Below, piece after piece: positions 52,403 through 61,407 of a stretch of 64,000 nucleotides of DNA. Position 1 is the first letter of the stretch. Each line of letters begins with the position of its first letter. The translations under genes and the position numbers were made by a program. The stretch comes from Aerophototrophica crusticola. GTDB taxonomy: Bacteria > Pseudomonadota > Alphaproteobacteria > Azospirillales > Azospirillaceae. The stretch spans positions 124,001 to 188,000 of the forward strand of contig MOEB01000002.1 in the NCBI GenBank assembly GCA_001939945.1, written 5' to 3'. The notes under the pieces were generated by a model. That model searched no databases. It was given only the letters and a program-made list of their open reading frames with translations, and was not told where the DNA came from.

Positions 52403-53023
52403 TCAGGCGCCCTTGGCGATGGCGGCCAGGCGCTCGTTCACGGCGTTCCAGTTCACCACGTTCCACCAGGCGGCCAGGTAGTCGGCGCGGCGGTTCTGGT
52501 ACTTCAGGTAATAGGCGTGCTCCCACACGTCGTTGCCCATCAGCACCTGCCGGCCGTCCATCACGGGGGTGTCCTGGTTCGGCTTGGCGACGATTTCCAG
52601 CTTGCCGGCGGCATCGGCGGTGACGAACACCCAGCCGGAGCCGAACTGCTTGGTCCCGGCCTCGTTGAACTTCTTCTTGAAGTCCTCGAAGCTGCCGAAG
52701 TCGCGGGTGATGGCCTCGCCCACGGTGCCGGTGGGCTCACCGCCGGCGTTCGGGCCCATGATGGTCCAGAACATGGAGTGGTTGAAGTGGCCGCCGCCAT
52801 TGTTGCGGACGACGGTGCGGATGCTCTCCGGCAACTCGCCCAGCTTGGACAGCAGGTCCTCCAGCGACAGGGACTGGAGCTGGCCATGGTCGGCCAGGGC
52901 GTTGTTCAGGTTGGTGATGTAGGTCTGGTGGTGCTTGCCATGGTGCAGGCCCATGGTCTGCGCGTCGATGTGGGGCTCCAGCGCCGCGGGATCATAGGGC
53001 AGGGGGGGCAGGGTGAACGCCAT
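52403..53023 (-). CDS. sodB: Superoxide dismutase (Fe/Mn family)
   Basis: The 206-residue cytoplasmic enzyme starts MAFTLPPLPYDPAALEPHID and shows the metal ligands His in MGLHHGKHHQTY, His in GGGHFNHSMFW, and the DVWEHAYYLKYQNRRADYL signature with Asp and His. Fe or Mn preference cannot be set reliably from sequence. Upstream residues open in frame to 53134 are rejected. It is a lone gene, divergent from the NDUFAF6-like gene. Confidence 0.95.
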   Translation of the reverse strand: MAFTLPPLPYDPAALEPHIDAQTMGLHHGKHHQTYITNLNNALADHGQLQSLSLEDLLSKLGELPESIRTVVRNNGGGHFNHSMFWTIMGPNAGGEPTGTVGEAITRDFGSFEDFKKKFNEAGTKQFGSGWVFVTADAAGKLEIVAKPNQDTPVMDGRQVLMGNDVWEHAYYLKYQNRRADYLAAWWNVVNWNAVNERLAAIAKGA

Positions 53024-53245
53024 GGTTTCGCTCCTTGTGGACAGCGGATTGTTCGGCTGAACGGGTTGGCGCCGCGCCTGCCTGGGGCAGGACGGCGCAG
53101 GGCACGTGGGCAGAGATACGGCTGCCCTCGGCATGGGTCAACCCGTGCGCGGGAAGGAACGGTCTGCCACACCCATCTTTCCCCGGCCTATCCTTCACCC
53201 GGGTGGGCATCATATAAGCAGGCACCCGCAAGCCCCCCGGACACC

Positions 53246-54091
53246 ATGGCCGACCCCACCCTTTCCTATTGCGCCGACCAGGTGCGCCGCTTCGACAATG
53301 ACCGGTTCCTGACGGCCCTGTTCGCGCCGGCCAACCGGCGGGAAGATCTGTTCGCTCTCTATGCCTTCAACCTGGAGGTGGCGAAGACGCGGGAGGTGGT
53401 GACAGAGCCCATGCTGGGCCAGATCCGTCTGCAATGGTGGCGCGACACCATCGATCAGATCTATGCCGGGCAGGAGCGGCGGCATGAGGTGGTGCAGCCC
53501 CTGGGCGCCGCCGTGCGCCGCCACGGGCTGGAGCGTGCCCTGTTCGACCGGCTGGTGGATGCGCGGGAAGCCGACCTGGACGACTCCGCCCCGGCCAGCC
53601 TGGACTGCCTGGTGAACTACGCCAACTCCACGGCGGCCCCCTTGGTGCAACTGGCGTCCCAGGTTCTCGGCGTGAACGACGCACCGGCCATGCAGGCCGC
53701 CCGCCATGTGGGCATCGCCTGGGCCCTGACCGGCATCCTGCGCAGCGTCCCCTTCCTGGCCCGCGCCCACCGGACAAGGCTGCCGGCCGACCTGATGGCG
53801 ACTCATGGGGTGATGGAGAACGCCCTGTTTGACGGGAAGGCGGGGCCGGGCCTTGCCGCCGTCGTCAAGGAGGTCGCGGCGGTGGCGCGGGATCATCTGG
53901 CGCAGGCCCGCGCCCTGCGGCGGGAGGTGCCCAAGGTTGCCCTGCCCGCCCTGCTGCCGGCCACCCTGGCCGACCTGTACCTGGGCGTGCTGGCGCGGGA
54001 GGGGCATGACCCGTCGGCGGCGCGCGTGCAGCTCCAGAACCCGTTCCGGCAGGTCAGGCTGGGTTGGGCGGCGCTGACGGGGCGTTGGTGA
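53246..54091 (+). CDS. Squalene/phytoene synthase-fold protein, NDUFAF6-like
   Basis: The 281-residue protein belongs to the SQS_PSY fold: YCADQVRRFDNDRFLTALFAPANRREDLFALYAFNLEVAKTREVV, IRLQWWRDTIDQIYAG and HVGIAWALTGILRSVPF. The catalytic Asp-rich motifs of true synthases (DDxxD) are absent: the first is EVAKTREVV. That matches the NDUFAF6-like branch, which in mitochondria is needed for complex I assembly, so a non-enzymatic or assembly role is likely. Confidence 0.85.
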   Translation: MADPTLSYCADQVRRFDNDRFLTALFAPANRREDLFALYAFNLEVAKTREVVTEPMLGQIRLQWWRDTIDQIYAGQERRHEVVQPLGAAVRRHGLERALFDRLVDAREADLDDSAPASLDCLVNYANSTAAPLVQLASQVLGVNDAPAMQAARHVGIAWALTGILRSVPFLARAHRTRLPADLMATHGVMENALFDGKAGPGLAAVVKEVAAVARDHLAQARALRREVPKVALPALLPATLADLYLGVLAREGHDPSAARVQLQNPFRQVRLGWAALTGRW

Positions 54092-54175
54092 GGGAACAGC
54101 ATGGCCGCCCCGCGCTGACCGACCGCGATCAGCATTGTTGTGATTGCGGCATGGAATCGGGAAACGGGGGTGGAC

Positions 54176-55051
54176 ATGGACATCGGCTTCATCGGCCTTG
54201 GCAACATGGGCAGCGCCATGGTGGCGAACCTGCTGAAGGCGGGCCACCGGGTTCGGGTCTGGAACCGGACGGCAGAGGCGGCCCGTGCGCTGGCCGACAA
54301 GGGCGCCGTGCCTGTGGACCGGCCGCATGATGCCTTCGGGGGTGACGCGGTGCTGTCCATGCTGGCCGATGACCGGGCGGTCAGGGCCGTGTTGCTTGAC
54401 GGCGGGGTGCTTGAGCAGGCGCCCGCGGGGCTGGTCCATGCCAACATGGCCACCATCTCCGTCGCCTTAGCGCAGGAGTTGGCGGAGCGGCATGCGGCGC
54501 GGGGGATCGGCTATGTGGCGGCCCCGGTCTTCGGGCGCCCGCCGGCCGCCGCGGCAGCCCAGCTGAACATCGTCACCGCGGGGGCGGCCGATGCCTTGGC
54601 CCGGGTGCAGCCCCTGTTCGACGTGCTGGGCCAGCGTACCTGGCCAGTGGGGGACGATCCGGTGCGGGCCAATGTGGTGAAGCTGTCCGGCAACTTCATG
54701 ATCGCTGCCGCCATCGAGGCCATGGGGGAAGCGACGACCCTGGCTGCCGCCTATGGGGTGGAACCGCGCGACCTGTTGGAAATCCTGACCAACACCCTGT
54801 TCGCGGCCCCGGCCTATAAGGGTTATGGCGAGCAGATTGCCAGTGGCCGGTATGAGCCGGCGGGCTTCAAGCTGGCCCTCGGCCTGAAAGACGTGCGATT
54901 GGCCCTGGAGGCGGGGGAGGGCCGGTCGGTGCCCCTGCCGCTAGGCAGCCTGCTCCGCGACGGCTTTCTGGACTCCATCGCCCATGGTGACGGGGAGAAG
55001 GATTGGGCTGCCCTGGCCCTGGTCGCCCGGCGGCGTGCCGGCCAGGGCTGA
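54176..55051 (+). CDS. NAD(P)-dependent beta-hydroxyacid dehydrogenase family protein
   Basis: The 291-residue protein has the N-terminal Rossmann motif DIGFIGLGNMGSAMVANLLKAGH and the family segment VKLSGNFMIAAAIEAMGEA with the catalytic Lys (about residue 167). GLVHANMATISVALAQELAE takes the place of the DAPVSG/substrate loop region. This places it with 3-hydroxyisobutyrate dehydrogenase/glyoxylate reductase-like enzymes. The substrate is unknown. ATG 54176 begins right at the cofactor fold. Confidence 0.88.
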   Translation: MDIGFIGLGNMGSAMVANLLKAGHRVRVWNRTAEAARALADKGAVPVDRPHDAFGGDAVLSMLADDRAVRAVLLDGGVLEQAPAGLVHANMATISVALAQELAERHAARGIGYVAAPVFGRPPAAAAAQLNIVTAGAADALARVQPLFDVLGQRTWPVGDDPVRANVVKLSGNFMIAAAIEAMGEATTLAAAYGVEPRDLLEILTNTLFAAPAYKGYGEQIASGRYEPAGFKLALGLKDVRLALEAGEGRSVPLPLGSLLRDGFLDSIAHGDGEKDWAALALVARRRAGQG

Positions 55052-55061
55052 CGGCTTTGGC

Positions 55062-55514
55062 TCACTTCGCCCGCTCGGCCAAGGGATAGGCGATGATCAG
55101 GACCAGATCCTGCTCGCCCACCTGCCGGATTCCAACATTGTTGCCGTCGTAGAGATAGGCCGTGTCCCCGGCCCGGACCCTGGTGGTCACGCCATCGGAC
55201 GTCACGTCGCCCTCACCGCTCAGCACATGATAGACCTCGTCATGGGCGATGACATGCAGCCCGATGGAAGCCCCGGGGTGGAGGACGCGCTTGCGGAACT
55301 CCATGGCCCGGTTGGGTACGCCGTCGGAGATCCGATAGGCGGTGCTCATGCCCGTGCCGTTGTGCGGGGGTGGCTGGCGAACCATGGTGTCCGCCTCCCG
55401 CACCACCATGCCCTTACCCGCCGGCGGCGATGCCGGTTCGGGATGCCGTTCCTGCGCCTGGACCGAAAAGGGCAGGGCGGCGATCAAGGCCAGTGGCAGG
55501 AACAGGCGAATCAT
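55062..55514 (-). CDS. Secreted cupin-domain protein
   Basis: The 150-residue product has a signal peptide (MIRLFLPLALIAALPFSVQA) and a cupin fold: LHPGASIGLHVIAHDEVYHVLSGEG with the first metal motif (H...H...E pattern) and VRAGDTAYLYDGNNVGIRQVG. It is likely a periplasmic small-molecule-binding or enzyme-like cupin; the function is unknown. It is convergent with the dehydrogenase gene. Confidence 0.85.
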   Translation of the reverse strand: MIRLFLPLALIAALPFSVQAQERHPEPASPPAGKGMVVREADTMVRQPPPHNGTGMSTAYRISDGVPNRAMEFRKRVLHPGASIGLHVIAHDEVYHVLSGEGDVTSDGVTTRVRAGDTAYLYDGNNVGIRQVGEQDLVLIIAYPLAERAK

Positions 55515-55622
55515 GGATTGTCCCCCGGTGTCATTGTTCCGGGGCACTATCGGGCGCGGGCCGCGCCCCCCACAACCCGGGACGGCGGCCCTTGTCGTAC
55601 TAAGCCGATCAGCGACGCCGGT

Positions 55623-56999
55623 TCATTCCGCAGCCGCGGCTGGAGCCCGACCCAGCCAAGCGTCCAAGTCGGCCAGCGCCCGGCGGGAGTATGCGAGCTT
55701 GCGGTCCTTGCCGTGGAGTTCCTTGCCGTTGGGGCCGCGGGCGTCCACCGGTGGGAACAGGCCGAAGTTCACGTTCATGGGTTGGAACGTCTCGGCATCC
55801 GCACCGCCGGTGATGTGGTGCAGCAGGGCGCCGAGCGCCGTGGTGGGCGGGGGTAGGGACGGGGCCTTGCCCAGCCGTTCCGCCGCGGCGAAGCGGCCGG
55901 CCATCAGGCCGACGGAGGCGCTTTCCACATAGCCCTCGCAGCCCGTGATTTGGCCGGCGAAGCGTAAGGCGGGGCGGGCCTTCAGGCGCAGGGTACCATC
56001 CAGCAGGCGGGGGCTGTTCAGGAAGGTGTTGCGGTGCAGGCCGCCCAGGCGGGCGAACTCCGCATTCTCCAGGCCCGGGATCATCCGGAACACCCGCGCC
56101 TGCTCCGCATACTTCAGCTTGGTCTGGAAGCCGACCAGGTTGTAGAGCGTGCCCAGGGCGTTGTCCTGGCGGAGCTGCACCACGGCGTAGGGGCGCTTGC
56201 CCGTGTGCGGGTTGGTCAGGCCCACAGGCTTCATGGGGCCGTAGCGCAACGTATCTACGCCGCGCTCCGCCATCACCTCGATGGGCAGGCAGCCCTCGAA
56301 GTAGGGGGTGTTCTTCTCCCACTCCTTGAAGTCGGTCTTCTCACCGGTGCGCAGCGCCTGGATGAAGGCCTCGTACTGCTCCTTGTCCATGGCGCAGTTG
56401 ATATAGTCCTTGCCGGTGCCGCCGGGGCCCACCTTGTCATAGCGGGACTGGAACCACGCCTTCGACAGGTCGATGCTCTCCAGATAGACGATGGGGGCGA
56501 TGGCGTCGAAGAAGCTGAGCTGCGCCTCTCCCGTCAGGTCCAGGATGCCCTGGGCCAGGGCCGGGGAGGTGAGGGGGCCGGTGGCCACCACCACGTTGTC
56601 CCACTCCGCCGGCGGCAGGCCGGCGACCTCCCCCCGCTCCACCGTCACCAGCGGGTGGCTGCGCAGGGCGTCCGTCACCGCGTCTGCGAACCCGTCCCGG
56701 TCCACGGCCAAGGCGCCGCCGGCGGGCACCTTGTGCCTGTCCCCCGCCGACAGGATCAGCGAACCGCAGCGGCGCATCTCCTCATGCAGCAGGCCGACGG
56801 CGTTGTATTCGTGGTCGTCGGACCGGAAGGAGTTGGAGCAGACAAGTTCCGCGAACTTGTCGGTCTGGTGCGCGTCGGTGCCGCGGACGGGCCGCATCTC
56901 GTGCAGCACCACGGGGATGCCGGCCTGGACGATCTGCCAGGCGGCCTCGCTGCCGGCGAGGCCGCCGCCGATGACATGGATGGGGGCGTGTTCGGTCAT
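55623..56999 (-). CDS. trmFO: Methylenetetrahydrofolate--tRNA-(uracil-5-)-methyltransferase
   Basis: TrmFO is the FAD- and folate-dependent enzyme that makes m5U54 in tRNA. The 458-residue protein starts with the FAD motif [19 protein letters not shown] and has [24 protein letters not shown] (catalytic Cys region), [50 protein letters not shown] and [20 protein letters not shown]. It is a single minus-strand gene. Confidence 0.96.
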   Translation of the reverse strand: MTEHAPIHVIGGGLAGSEAAWQIVQAGIPVVLHEMRPVRGTDAHQTDKFAELVCSNSFRSDDHEYNAVGLLHEEMRRCGSLILSAGDRHKVPAGGALAVDRDGFADAVTDALRSHPLVTVERGEVAGLPPAEWDNVVVATGPLTSPALAQGILDLTGEAQLSFFDAIAPIVYLESIDLSKAWFQSRYDKVGPGGTGKDYINCAMDKEQYEAFIQALRTGEKTDFKEWEKNTPYFEGCLPIEVMAERGVDTLRYGPMKPVGLTNPHTGKRPYAVVQLRQDNALGTLYNLVGFQTKLKYAEQARVFRMIPGLENAEFARLGGLHRNTFLNSPRLLDGTLRLKARPALRFAGQITGCEGYVESASVGLMAGRFAAAERLGKAPSLPPPTTALGALLHHITGGADAETFQPMNVNFGLFPPVDARGPNGKELHGKDRKLAYSRRALADLDAWLGRAPAAAAE

Positions 57000-57120
57000 G
57001 GCGTAGAGGGATGGGCCTGCGGGCGCGCCTCGTCAAGCCCTTGGGTGCGGGACCCGCTTTCCCTGGCGACGAGGCTTGCGCCTTCGGGGTAGGATCATTG
57101 CAACAACAAGGGATGTGGGG

Positions 57121-57627
57121 ATGAGACGCATGATGTGGGGCATCTTGGCGGTTGCCGTGCCGGTGCTGCTGTTCGCGGGTTGGCACGGGGTCAACGCGAT
57201 GCGGCTGGAGGGGCTGAAGCGCGAGTTGGGCATGCCGGTGGACTTCAACCGGCTGGTCCTGGGCTGGAAGCCGAACCAGTACCTGCTGGCCCCGCCGGGC
57301 ACCACCGCCCAGGCCACCCCCCATGCGGAAGCGCCGACCTTCCCGATCCCGGCGGAGCGGCTGCGCGACCTGCTGCTGGCCGCCGCCACGGCCGAGCCGC
57401 GGGCCCAGGTGTTGTACCGGTCCAATGACGGGTTGCGCTTCACCGTGATGCAGCAGACGGCGCTGATGCGTTTCCCGGACTTCGTGTCGGTGGAGGTTCG
57501 CCCGGTGCCGGGCGGCAGCACGGTGCTGGCCTATAGCCGGTCTGTCTATGGCATCCGGGATTTCGGGGTGAACCAGAAGCGGGTGGAAGGCTGGCTGGCC
57601 GAGGTGAAGGCACAGGCAGGGTTGTGA
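57121..57627 (+). CDS. DUF1499-like membrane-anchored protein
   Basis: The 168-residue protein has one N-terminal hydrophobic segment (MMWGILAVAVPVLLFAGWHG). A domain follows with the pattern VLYRSNDGLRFTVMQQTALMRFPDFVSVEVRPV and STVLAYSRSVYGIRDFGVNQKRVEGWL, which resembles DUF1499 (conserved S-x-YG--D-G-N--RV). Function unknown. GGGG before ATG 57121 supports the start; the frame is open to 57076. Confidence 0.8.
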   Translation: MRRMMWGILAVAVPVLLFAGWHGVNAMRLEGLKRELGMPVDFNRLVLGWKPNQYLLAPPGTTAQATPHAEAPTFPIPAERLRDLLLAAATAEPRAQVLYRSNDGLRFTVMQQTALMRFPDFVSVEVRPVPGGSTVLAYSRSVYGIRDFGVNQKRVEGWLAEVKAQAGL

Positions 57628-57657
57628 CCACCGGGGACCCCGACGGCCCCGTTTCGC

Positions 57658-57677
57658 GACTTTCGAATTCGAAAGTC
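57658..57677. repeat. Palindrome GACTTTCGAATTCGAAAGTC, copy 3
   Basis: This is the longest copy, a 20-bp perfect palindrome, between two convergent genes (stops at 57627 and 57724). It is preceded by GGCCCCGTTTCGC. Confidence 0.88.
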
Positions 57678-57723
57678 CAGGATGGCGTGCCGGCCCGCCG
57701 TGGAACGGCCCGTCGAGCTGAGC

Positions 57724-58116
57724 CTATTTCTTCCACCAGGATTTCTTGGCCGGGGCCAGGGCGCGCTTGGCCTGGTCCAGCTTTTCCTCCAGGTAATCGA
57801 CGCGGAACTGCAGGCCGGCGCTGCGGCGGCGGACCTCGGCCAGTTCCTTGGCGTCTTCCAGCCGCTGCTGCTGCGCCTCGTCCAGCTTCTGGCGCAGTTC
57901 ATCCACTTGGCGGCGGGATTCGCTGAGGTCGCGGCTGGTTCGGTCCAGGATATCCGCCAGGGTTTCCTGGTCCTTGGCCGACGGACCGGCGGCGGGCGCA
58001 CCGCCGCCGCGCCGGCCGGGGGACAGGGACGCAGCCTCCGCCTCGCGGGCCGGAACCTTGCCCGACCCTTCCGCAACCATGCCGGATTCGCGCGGCGACT
58101 GCCGTTCCCCTGCCAT
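57724..58116 (-). CDS. Coiled-coil protein of unknown function
   Basis: The 130-residue protein has a disordered Gly/Ala/Pro-rich N-terminus and a long coiled-coil from about residue 48 to 115: TLADILDRTSRDLSESRRQV, DELRQKLDEAQQQRLEDAKEL, then FRVDYLEEKLDQAKRAL. It ends in a basic/aromatic KKSWWKK. No signal peptide is visible. I do not recognise a family. ATG 58116 follows an in-frame TTG. Confidence 0.7.
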   Translation of the reverse strand: MAGERQSPRESGMVAEGSGKVPAREAEAASLSPGRRGGGAPAAGPSAKDQETLADILDRTSRDLSESRRQVDELRQKLDEAQQQRLEDAKELAEVRRRSAGLQFRVDYLEEKLDQAKRALAPAKKSWWKK

Positions 58117-58197
58117 CAAACTGTCTCCCTGCTGACGGGCAGACAGTTAACGCCCCAGGCGCTAAGGGGCCGCTGCAAAGAAGGGGGTGGGGTCCCC

Positions 58198-59292
58198 CTA
58201 TTTCTGGGCGATCGGCGCGAATTTGCCGTCGGACCAGCGGTACAGGACATAATCCGTGTCAGTCCGGTCGCCCTTCTTGTCGAAGGACAGGGCGCCGATG
58301 GCCGTGTCGTACTTGCCCTCACGCATCGCCTTGGCGACCTTGGGGCCGTCCAGGGACTTGGCCTTCTCCGCGGCCGTGGCCCAGGCCTGCACGGCGGCAT
58401 AGGCATAGAGGGTATAGGCGTCCGGCTCCTGGCCCTTGGCGCGGAATCGGGCGATCACCTCCTGCGCCGCGGGCTGGCTGCGGGCGTCGGCGCTGAAGGT
58501 CATCATGGCGCCCTCGCCGGCCTTGCCCGCCAGGGTCCAGAACTCGTTGGAGGCAAGGGTGTCGCCGGAGAGGAAGGCGGCAGTCACGCCGGCCTCCCGC
58601 ATCTGGCGAACGAACACGCCAGCGTCCGCGTAATAGCCACCGAAGTACAAGGCATCCACATTCTCCGCCTTCAGGCGGGTCACCAGGGCGGAGAAGTCCC
58701 GCTCACCGCCGGTGATGGCGGTGTACAGCACTTCCTTCAGGCCCTTGGCGTTCATGGCTGCCTTGGTGGCATCCGCCAGGCCCTTGCCGTAGGTGGTCTG
58801 GTCCTGCACCAGGGCCACCCGCTTGCCGGCGAAGTTCTCCACCAACCATTGGGCGGCGATGGGGCCCTGCTGGTCATCGCGGCCGCAGGTGCGGAACACC
58901 AGGTCGCTGCCGCTGTCCGTCAGTTCCGGCGCGGTGGCGGTGGGGGTGATCATGATGATCCCCTCATCACCATAGACCTGGGATGCCGGGATGCTGGTGC
59001 CGGACTGGAGATGGCCGACCACCATCCTCGCCCCCTGCGTAGCCAGCTTGTTGGCGACGGCGACGGCCTGGGTCGGCACACCGGCATCGTCATGGACGGC
59101 CACGGTGATCTTCTGCCCCAGCACGCCACCCGCGGCGTTAAGGTCCGCCGCGGCCTGCTCCGTCCCGCGCCGCAGCTGCTCCCCCACTGCGGCGAGGGGG
59201 CCGGTCAGGGGGCCGGCGGAGCCGATGACGATCTCGGCATGGGCGGAGGACACGGCCAGGGCCATGGCCGCGGCGGCAAGCAGGGTGCGCAT
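58198..59292 (-). CDS. Branched-chain amino-acid ABC transporter substrate-binding protein (copy 1)
   Basis: This is a 364-residue periplasmic binding protein of the LivJ/LivK type, with signal peptide MRTLLAAAAMALAVSSAHA. Family features are IVIGSAGPLTGPLAAVGEQLRRGTEQAAADLNAAGG, FRTCGRDDQQGPIAAQWL, VQDQTTYGKGLADATKAAM and ALYFGGYYADAGVFVRQM. It is strongly similar along its length to the next gene. No permease or ATPase genes (livHMGF) are near, so the transporter partner is elsewhere. Confidence 0.92.
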   Translation of the reverse strand: MRTLLAAAAMALAVSSAHAEIVIGSAGPLTGPLAAVGEQLRRGTEQAAADLNAAGGVLGQKITVAVHDDAGVPTQAVAVANKLATQGARMVVGHLQSGTSIPASQVYGDEGIIMITPTATAPELTDSGSDLVFRTCGRDDQQGPIAAQWLVENFAGKRVALVQDQTTYGKGLADATKAAMNAKGLKEVLYTAITGGERDFSALVTRLKAENVDALYFGGYYADAGVFVRQMREAGVTAAFLSGDTLASNEFWTLAGKAGEGAMMTFSADARSQPAAQEVIARFRAKGQEPDAYTLYAYAAVQAWATAAEKAKSLDGPKVAKAMREGKYDTAIGALSFDKKGDRTDTDYVLYRWSDGKFAPIAQK

Positions 59293-59322
59293 TCTGTTCC
59301 TGATCCGAGTTGGTGACTATTT

Positions 59323-59470
59323 CCCCTCTCCCTGGGGAGAGGGTGGACCGGCCGCAAGGCCGGGACGGGTGAGGGAGGTGGGAGCAGCAAAACGGGTGGG
59401 GTTACCGTCCGTCCCGACGCCCACCTCCCTCATCCGGCGCTGACGCGCCACCTTCTCCCCAGGGAGAAGG
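59323..59470. repeat. Long intergenic inverted repeat between the two LivK-type genes
   Basis: The left part CCCCTCTCCCTGGGGAGAGGGTGG...GGTGAGGGAGGTGGG is mirrored on the right by CCCACCTCCCTCATCCGGC...CACCTTCTCCCCAGGGAGAAGG (59419-59470). This is a frequent proteobacterial intergenic repeat (CTCCCTC...GAGGGAG type) that can fold as a long hairpin. It lies between the tandem binding-protein genes and may weaken read-through. Confidence 0.8.
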
Positions 59471-59480
59471 CAATCAGTCG

Positions 59481-60593
59481 TCAGCCCTGGCCCGGGACCG
59501 GCTTGTAGCTGCCGTTGGACCATTTGTAGACGATGTAGTCGGTCTTCTTACGGTCGCCCTTGGCATCAAAGGACAGCGGGCCGATGACGGTGCTGTACTC
59601 CCCGTCGCGCAGGGCCTTGGCGACCTTCGCGGCGTCGGTGCTCTTGGCCTTTTCCGCCGCCTGGGCCCAGGCCTGGACCGCGGCGTAGGTGTAGAGGGTG
59701 TAGGCCTCCGGCTCGAAGTTCTTGGCGCGGAAGCGCTTCACCACCTCCGCCGCCTCCGGCTTGTCGCGGTTCTCCGCGCCGAAGGTGACCAGGGCGCCCT
59801 CCGCCGTGTTGCCGGCGATGTTCCAGAACTCCTGGTTCACGGTGCCGTCGCCGGAGATGAACTGCGCCTTCAGCCCCGCCTCCGCCATCTGGCGGACCAG
59901 AAGCCCACCCTCCGTGTGCAGGCCGCCGAAATAGACCACCTGGATGCCGGCGTTCTTCATCTTGGTGATCAGGGCGGACATGTCGCGGTCGCCCACGGTC
60001 ACCGCGTCATACATGGCCTCCTTCACCCCGGCTTTGTTCATGGCCGCCTTGGTGGCATCCGCCAGACCCTTGCCATAGGTGGTCTGGTCGTGGATGACGG
60101 CGACCTTGTCGGCCTTGTGGTTCTTGGCGATCCAAGCGGCGGCCACGTCGCCCTGCTGGTCGTCGCGGCCGCAGGTGCGGAACACCGTGTCCAGCCCCTG
60201 CTCGGTCAGTTGCGGGTTGGTGGAGGCCGGGCTGATCATGATGATCCCCTCGTCGGCATAGACCTTCGAGGAGGGGATGGAGACCGCGGAGTTGAAGTTT
60301 CCGAACACCGCCACGGCCCCGGCGGTGGCCATCTTGTTGGCGACGGCAACGCCTTGGCTGGGGTTGGAGGCGTCGTCCTCATTCACCAGGCGCAGCTTTT
60401 CCCCCAGCACGCCGCCCTTGGCGTTCAGGTCGGCCACGGCCATGTCGGCGCCGTTGCGCATCTGGATGCCGAACACGGTGTTGGGGCCGGTCAGCGGGCC
60501 GGCCATCCCGACCACGATCTCGGCCTGGGCCGGGGAAATCGCCACGAGGGCAACCGTCGCCAGCATGGCGAGGAGCGACGTCTTTTTCTTCAT
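59481..60593 (-). CDS. Branched-chain amino-acid ABC transporter substrate-binding protein (copy 2)
   Basis: The 370-residue protein starts MKKKTSLLAMLATVALVAIS with a signal peptide (cleavage near AQA). It has the same motifs as copy 1: IVVGMAGPLTGPNTVFGIQMRNGAD, FRTCGRDDQQGDVAAAWI, IHDQTTYGKGLADATKAAM and VVYFGGLHTEGGLLVRQMAEAG. The two genes are clear tandem paralogues. Codons upstream of 60593 in frame are rejected; the AAGGGAGATGG stretch before it contains a ribosome site. Confidence 0.93.
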   Translation of the reverse strand: MKKKTSLLAMLATVALVAISPAQAEIVVGMAGPLTGPNTVFGIQMRNGADMAVADLNAKGGVLGEKLRLVNEDDASNPSQGVAVANKMATAGAVAVFGNFNSAVSIPSSKVYADEGIIMISPASTNPQLTEQGLDTVFRTCGRDDQQGDVAAAWIAKNHKADKVAVIHDQTTYGKGLADATKAAMNKAGVKEAMYDAVTVGDRDMSALITKMKNAGIQVVYFGGLHTEGGLLVRQMAEAGLKAQFISGDGTVNQEFWNIAGNTAEGALVTFGAENRDKPEAAEVVKRFRAKNFEPEAYTLYTYAAVQAWAQAAEKAKSTDAAKVAKALRDGEYSTVIGPLSFDAKGDRKKTDYIVYKWSNGSYKPVPGQG

Positions 60594-60699
60594 CGCGCAC
60601 CATCTCCCTTGGAAAGCTCTCCGTGTGGGGGAGGCTAACATAGGGATCGGGTTGGAAACATGGCGAGTTGGCCCTTGTCGCCGCGTGGGTATTGCCCCG

Positions 60700-61401
60700 T
60701 CAGTCCCGGCGGAGCGAGCGCCACAGCCCCAACCCGCCGAACCATGCCGTCGCTGCCAGCCAGAGCGCCAACGCCCAGACAGGGCGTTCCGGATGGGCGG
60801 CCACCAGCACCACCATCGTGACCGCCCAGGTGGCCGTGGCGGCCAGGGTCAAGGGCCGGAACTCCACGACGCGGAAGGGGTGGACGAACTTGGCCGGGAT
60901 GAAGGTGAGGGCGACCAGGGCCAGGACGGCGGCGGCGTTCACCCAGGCGCTAGGGGCCAACAGCCAGAGATACAGGATTGCCGCGTTCCACACGGCAGGG
61001 AAGCCGACGAAGTAGTTGTCGCCGCTCTTCATGTCCGCCTTGGCGAAGAGGTGCAGGGAGGACAGAAGCACCAGGATGCAGAGCGGCAGGGTCAGTGGCT
61101 CTGGCAGCAGGCCGAATCGCCAGAGGAACAGGACCGGGACGAAGACATAGGTCAGGTAGTCGACGATCAGGTCCAAGGCCGCCCCGTCGAACAGGGGCAC
61201 CCGCTCCTTGACATGGAACGCCCGGGCGAGGGGGCCATCGATCCCGTCCACCACCAGGGCGATGCCGAGCCAGAGCCACGCCATCTTCGCCTCACCCGCC
61301 ACCACGGCCAGGGTGGCCAGCAGGGCCCAGACGGCGCCGGTGGCCGTCAGCAGGTGGACGACCCAGGCGGTCCAGGGGAAGGGTGGTCGCGGTCCCGGCA
61401 T
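60700..61401 (-). CDS. pcs: Phosphatidylcholine synthase
   Basis: Pcs joins choline to CDP-diacylglycerol in the inner membrane. The 233-residue protein has about eight transmembrane segments and the CDP-alcohol phosphotransferase motif DG-x2-A-R-x8-G-x3-D-x3-D: VVDGIDGPLARAFHV, then FDGAALDLIVDYLTYVFVPV. Pcs-typical are ADMKSGDNYFVGFPAVWN and FIPAKFVHPFRV. It starts 6 bp after a small secreted-protein gene and is probably co-transcribed with it. Confidence 0.92.
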   Translation of the reverse strand: MPGPRPPFPWTAWVVHLLTATGAVWALLATLAVVAGEAKMAWLWLGIALVVDGIDGPLARAFHVKERVPLFDGAALDLIVDYLTYVFVPVLFLWRFGLLPEPLTLPLCILVLLSSLHLFAKADMKSGDNYFVGFPAVWNAAILYLWLLAPSAWVNAAAVLALVALTFIPAKFVHPFRVVEFRPLTLAATATWAVTMVVLVAAHPERPVWALALWLAATAWFGGLGLWRSLRRD

Positions 61402-61407
61402 GGGCTG

